From Pseudomonadota bacterium (lineage in GTDB: Bacteria; Pseudomonadota; Gammaproteobacteria; Burkholderiales; Burkholderiaceae_D): 10,015 bases of DNA. The position numbers and the translations under genes were made by a program. The first letter of the stretch is position 1; each line of letters starts with the position of its first letter. The stretch lies in assembly GCA_018241865.1 (NCBI GenBank), contig JAFECY010000256.1, positions 1-10,015 on the forward strand, written 5' to 3'. This document shows, piece by piece, positions 6,520-10,015 of this stretch. The notes below the pieces were generated by a model. It saw only the letters and a list, made by a program, of their open reading frames with translations, made no database searches and had not been told where the DNA came from.

Positions 6520-7905
6520 TTAGTTTCCCTGTGCCAGTTTGCCCGGCACAGCGCTGATCGAACCCGCGCCCATGGTGACCACCACGTCGCCGTCGCGCAC
6601 AATGTCCATGATGGTGGCTGGCATGTCGGCGATCTCCTCGACGAACACCGGCTCGACCTTGCCCAGCACACGCAACGCATGCGCCAGCGCACGACCATCG
6701 GCCGCAACGATAGGCTGTTCGCCAGCGGCATATACCTCGGCCAGCACCAACGCATCCACCGTCGATAGCACTTTCACGAAATCCTCGAACAGATCACGGG
6801 TGCGGGTGAAACGGTGCGGCTGAAACGCCAGCACCAAGCGTCGCCCTGGGTACGCGCCACGCGCCGCCGCCAGCGTCGCCGCCGTCTCGACCGGATGATG
6901 GCCGTAATCATCCACCAACGTGAACGTGCCACCGGCCGCAATGGCAATGTCGCCATAGCGAGTAAAGCGACGGCCGACGCCAGTAAATTCCGCCAACGCC
7001 TTTTGCGTCGCGCTGTCTGCCACCCCGAGTTCGCGCGCAATGGCAATCGCAGCGCAAGCGTTCTGCACGTTGTGCATGCCCGGCTGATGCAAACGCACCG
7101 GCAGCGGCGGGTAATCCTGCTGGATCACGGTAAATTCCATGTGGCTGTTGACTGCTTTCGCATCGACTGCTCGCACCTGCGCTTCTTCGTGAAAGCCGTA
7201 GGTGACAATGGGCTTGGAAATCTGCGGCATGATTTCGCGCACGTTCGGATCGTCGATGCACAGCATCGCCACGCCGTAAAACGGTAGGCGCTGGGTGAAT
7301 TCGACGAAGGCATGCTTGAGCTTGCCGAAATCATGCTCATACGTTTCCATGTGATCGGCATCGATATTGGTGATGACTTCGATGCAAGGCGACAGGTTCA
7401 GGAAAGAAGCATCTGATTCGTCGGCCTCGGCCACCAGAAAATCACCCGCGCCGAGCTTGGCATTGGCGCCCGCAGAAGTCAGCCGGCCGCCAATGACGAA
7501 GGTTGGATCCAGCCCGCCTTCGGCCAACACGCTCGCCACCAAACTCGTGGTGGTGGTCTTGCCGTGGGTGCCGGCAATCGCGATGCCGCTCTTCAAGCGC
7601 ATCAATTCGGCCAGCATCACCGCACGCGGCACGATGGGGATGCGCTTCTCTCGCGCTGCCAGCACCTCCGGGTTGTCTTCCTTCACCGCGGTGGATGTGA
7701 CGATGGCGTCGGCGTCGCCGATGTTTTCCGGCGCGTGGCCATGCAGCACTTTCGCGCCGAGCCCGCTCAAACGCTGGGTGGCGGCATTGCTACCGAGATC
7801 GGAGCCGGAAACGGTATAGCCGAGGTTGAGCAACACTTCGGCGATGCCCGACATCCCGGAACCGCCGATGCCGACAAAGTGAATATTTTTAACCTTGTGT
7901 TTCAT
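6520..7905 (-). CDS. murC: UDP-N-acetylmuramate--L-alanine ligase MurC
   Basis: The cytoplasmic Mur ligase that adds L-alanine, the first residue of the stem peptide, to UDP-MurNAc using ATP. At 461 residues it is near the E. coli length (491). The N-terminal Rossmann-like domain shows [15 protein letters not shown] (9-23). The central ATPase domain has the P-loop GTHGKTTTT (112-120), the segment [10 protein letters not shown] (159-168) and [10 protein letters not shown] (180-189). The C-terminal domain carries [10 protein letters not shown] (331-340) and [12 protein letters not shown] (361-372). [15 protein letters not shown] and DDYGHHP mark it as MurC and not MurD, E or F. The ATG overlaps the murG stop as ATGA (7902-7905), indicating translational coupling. 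A GGAG lies 11 nt before the start. Confidence 0.98.
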   Translation of the reverse strand: MKHKVKNIHFVGIGGSGMSGIAEVLLNLGYTVSGSDLGSNAATQRLSGLGAKVLHGHAPENIGDADAIVTSTAVKEDNPEVLAAREKRIPIVPRAVMLAELMRLKSGIAIAGTHGKTTTTSLVASVLAEGGLDPTFVIGGRLTSAGANAKLGAGDFLVAEADESDASFLNLSPCIEVITNIDADHMETYEHDFGKLKHAFVEFTQRLPFYGVAMLCIDDPNVREIMPQISKPIVTYGFHEEAQVRAVDAKAVNSHMEFTVIQQDYPPLPVRLHQPGMHNVQNACAAIAIARELGVADSATQKALAEFTGVGRRFTRYGDIAIAAGGTFTLVDDYGHHPVETAATLAAARGAYPGRRLVLAFQPHRFTRTRDLFEDFVKVLSTVDALVLAEVYAAGEQPIVAADGRALAHALRVLGKVEPVFVEEIADMPATIMDIVRDGDVVVTMGAGSISAVPGKLAQGN

Positions 7906-8972
7906 GCTGCCACTTGCTCCAATATGTGCGCGATTTCTTCATTCGCATTGCGTCGGCCGTTTTCATACGCCGCCTGCGCCATTTTCAGACAATCTTCCCG
8001 CGTCATCCCCTGCAACAACTGCGCCAGTCCGGCCGGTGTTAATTCTTTTTGCGGCAAATGGATGGCCGCATGCTGACTCGCCATCCATTGCGCGTTGTCC
8101 CGTTGGTGCGTGGTAGTCGATGCCAGCAGAGGCACCAGCACGCTAGCCACACCGGCCGCCGTCAATTCCGATACCGTAATCGCGCCGGCGCGACAAATCA
8201 CCAAATCGGCTTCGGCGTAGCGGCGCGGCATGTCGTGGATGAAATCCACCACTTCCGCTTGCACATCGGCGCTTGCATAAGCTTGACGCAAGGCGTCGAT
8301 ATGTTGCTTACCAGACTGATGCACCACTTGCGGCCGCGCTTCCGGCGCAATCGCCGCCAACGCCGCCGGCACACATTCGTTCAAAGCTTTCGCCCCCAAA
8401 CTGCCGCCGACCACCAATACGCGCAACACCCCGCTGTGTTGTGCATATCGCGCAGCCGGTTTCGGCAGCGCGAGGATTTCAACCCGCACCGGATTGCCAG
8501 TCACACTAGCCTTATTCTGAGCACGGCCAAAATCTGTCGGAAAACCAAACAATACTTTCTTTGCCAAAGGCGTCAGCGCCTTATTCGACAGCAGCAAGGC
8601 GGCATCGGCATTCACCAGCACCAATGGCGCACAACGCAACTTCGCCATCAAACCACCCGGCACCGTCACGTAACCACCCATGCCCAACACCACATCCGGT
8701 TTCCTGCGTCCAAGTATGCGGAAGCACGCCGCACAACCTGCCACCATCTTGAACACGCCACGCACCGTATGCGTCCAGCCTTTGCCGCGCAAACCAGCAA
8801 AGTCGATCGTATCCATTTCGATGCCGTGCTTCGGCACAATGTCACCTTCCATACCATGCGTAGTACCCAACCACGACACTTGCCAACCGCGCGCGCGCAT
8901 CGTATCGGCAATCGCCAAGCCGGGAAAAATATGCCCGCCGGTGCCGGCTGCCATGATGACGAGTTTTTTCAT
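7902..8972 (-). CDS. murG: Lipid II synthase MurG (GlcNAc transferase)
   Basis: A membrane-associated GT-B transferase that adds GlcNAc from UDP-GlcNAc to lipid I, giving lipid II on the cytoplasmic side. Its 356 residues match E. coli (355). The N-terminal acceptor domain begins [20 protein letters not shown] with the GTGGHIFPG loop (10-18) and [11 protein letters not shown] (97-107). The nucleotide-sugar domain has GNPVR (159-163), [12 protein letters not shown] (187-198), VHQSGKQH (217-224) and [10 protein letters not shown] (261-270). One feature differs from E. coli: the HEQNGIAGLTNK segment is replaced by [12 protein letters not shown] (120-131), so the usual HEQN residues are absent. 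The gene overlaps ftsW and murC by ATGA at both ends and has a strong GGAGGT ribosome site 5 nt from the ATG. Confidence 0.98.
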   Translation of the reverse strand: MKKLVIMAAGTGGHIFPGLAIADTMRARGWQVSWLGTTHGMEGDIVPKHGIEMDTIDFAGLRGKGWTHTVRGVFKMVAGCAACFRILGRRKPDVVLGMGGYVTVPGGLMAKLRCAPLVLVNADAALLLSNKALTPLAKKVLFGFPTDFGRAQNKASVTGNPVRVEILALPKPAARYAQHSGVLRVLVVGGSLGAKALNECVPAALAAIAPEARPQVVHQSGKQHIDALRQAYASADVQAEVVDFIHDMPRRYAEADLVICRAGAITVSELTAAGVASVLVPLLASTTTHQRDNAQWMASQHAAIHLPQKELTPAGLAQLLQGMTREDCLKMAQAAYENGRRNANEEIAHILEQVAA

Positions 8973-10015
8973 GCGCGACCTCCACGCATGCGGGCTCTAT
9001 TTTCATAATCAATTCGCAGCAAAATCGCCAATCCTATGCAGTTAATCAATCTCCCCGATCCGCCATAACTCATCAACGGTAAAGTCAAGCCTTTGGTCGG
9101 CAACAAACCGATGTTGACGCCGATGTTGATGAAGGCCTGCACGCCGATCCAGATGCCAATGCCCTTGGCGGTCAGGCCGGCAAAAGTTAAATCCATCGCA
9201 ATCGACTGGCGGCCGATTTCAAAGGCACGCTTGACGATCCAGTAAAACATCGCAATCACCACCAGCACACCAACGAATCCGAGCTCCTCTCCGATGACAG
9301 CCAACAGAAAATCTGTGTGCGCTTCCGGCAAATAATGCAGTTTCTCGACGCTGGCACCGAGGCCGACGCCAAACAATTCGCCGCGCCCGAAAGCAATCAA
9401 CGAATGCGTGAGTTGATAGGCTTTGCCCAAAGCATTGTTTTCATCCCACGGATTCAGGTAGGCGAAAATACGCTCACGCCGCCAAGGCGAGAGCACAATC
9501 ACCAGCGAGAACACCCCGCCCAGCGCGGCAGTGATGCCACCGAACCAGACACCATTGATGCCGCCCAAAAACAGGATGCCCATAGCGATGCAGACGATCA
9601 CACCGAATGCACCGAGATCCGGTTCCAACAGCAAAAACAAGCCAGCCAAACCAACCGCGCCCGCCATCGGCAGAAAGCCCTTGGTCAGTCTGTGCATGAC
9701 TTCCTGTTTACGCACCGTGTAATTCGCCGCGTACAGCACCATAAACAGCTTCATCAGTTCCGACGGCTGGATGTTCAATACTTTCAGCGACAGCCAGCGC
9801 CGCGCGCCGTTGACGCCTTTGCCGATGCCGGGAATCAACACCAGCGCCAGCATCAGCAAGGCCGAGAAAAATAACCAAGGTGCCCACTTTTCCCAAGTTT
9901 CAATTTTGATGCGGAAGGCGAACAAACCCGCCAGCAAACCCATACCGATGAAACTCGCTTGACGCACCAGAAAATAATTGTGGCTGTAATTGGCATACTT
10001 ATTCGAGTCCGGCAG
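8969..10015 (-). CDS. ftsW: Peptidoglycan glycosyltransferase FtsW (N-terminus beyond the window)
   Basis: A SEDS-family polytopic membrane protein that polymerises lipid II into septal peptidoglycan with its partner FtsI/PBP3. The frame is open to the right edge: 348 residues are present and begin [20 protein letters not shown], so roughly 40-50 N-terminal residues are missing. A GTG at 9967 is internal (V17) and not the start. Family landmarks are [11 protein letters not shown] (66-76), [15 protein letters not shown] (83-97), EPDLGAFG (131-138), the periplasmic motif [19 protein letters not shown] (229-247) with D235 as the likely catalytic Asp, and [21 protein letters not shown] (301-321). 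Several hydrophobic membrane segments lie between them. The short basic tail [11 protein letters not shown] faces the cytoplasm. The stop overlaps the murG ATG, so the two are probably translationally coupled. Confidence 0.97.
   Translation of the reverse strand: MPDSNKYANYSHNYFLVRQASFIGMGLLAGLFAFRIKIETWEKWAPWLFFSALLMLALVLIPGIGKGVNGARRWLSLKVLNIQPSELMKLFMVLYAANYTVRKQEVMHRLTKGFLPMAGAVGLAGLFLLLEPDLGAFGVIVCIAMGILFLGGINGVWFGGITAALGGVFSLVIVLSPWRRERIFAYLNPWDENNALGKAYQLTHSLIAFGRGELFGVGLGASVEKLHYLPEAHTDFLLAVIGEELGFVGVLVVIAMFYWIVKRAFEIGRQSIAMDLTFAGLTAKGIGIWIGVQAFINIGVNIGLLPTKGLTLPLMSYGGSGRLINCIGLAILLRIDYENRARMRGGRA
8978..8983 (-). promoter_or_regulatory. Ribosome binding site of murG
   Basis: GGAGGT on the minus strand, 5 nt before the murG ATG. 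It lies inside the last codons of ftsW and confirms the start at 8972 within the ATGA overlap. Confidence 0.8.

Noticed and set aside
8049..9008. 319-codon open frame on the plus strand across murG
   Set aside because: It is an antisense shadow of murG with His/Arg-rich low-complexity composition and no independent start signals.

Overview
The window is a stretch of a division and cell wall (dcw) cluster from a Gram-negative bacterium, almost certainly a betaproteobacterium of the order Burkholderiales. An Oxalobacteraceae-type genome (Herminiimonas, Janthinobacterium, Collimonas relatives) is my best guess. This is inferred from the gene order ftsW-murG-murC-ddlB-ftsQ-ftsA-ftsZ-peroxiredoxin-lpxC, the moderately high GC content, and protein details such as the MurG segment [11 protein letters not shown] and the FtsZ tail DIPAFLRKQAD. 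No species can be named from the sequence alone.

Layout, reading the minus strand from the right edge leftwards: ftsW (cut at its N-terminus by the window edge), murG, murC, ddlB, ftsQ and ftsA are packed tightly. ftsW/murG and murG/murC each share an ATGA stop/start overlap, and the other gaps run from about 20 to 55 nt. A gap of about 184 nt then separates ftsA from ftsZ. After ftsZ come a rho-independent terminator, a pair of 44-nt direct repeats, and a Prx5-type peroxiredoxin with its own bidirectional terminator. lpxC follows behind an extended -10 promoter lying unusually close to its ATG. At the left edge, on the plus strand, is the C-terminal end of a DUF721/DciA-like gene converging on lpxC.

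Functionally, MurC and DdlB work on cytoplasmic peptidoglycan precursors, MurG makes lipid II, and FtsW polymerises it at the septum. FtsQ, FtsA and FtsZ build and position the divisome. LpxC commits precursor to lipid A, so wall, division and outer-membrane synthesis sit side by side.

The window is mostly conserved core genome, and I see no new multi-gene system. The points worth a second look are non-coding. There is a small hairpin-forming repeat family with two tandem copies before the peroxiredoxin and a third, diverged copy between ftsA and ftsZ. The lpxC transcript also looks leaderless. Among the proteins, MurG lacks the usual HEQN motif.
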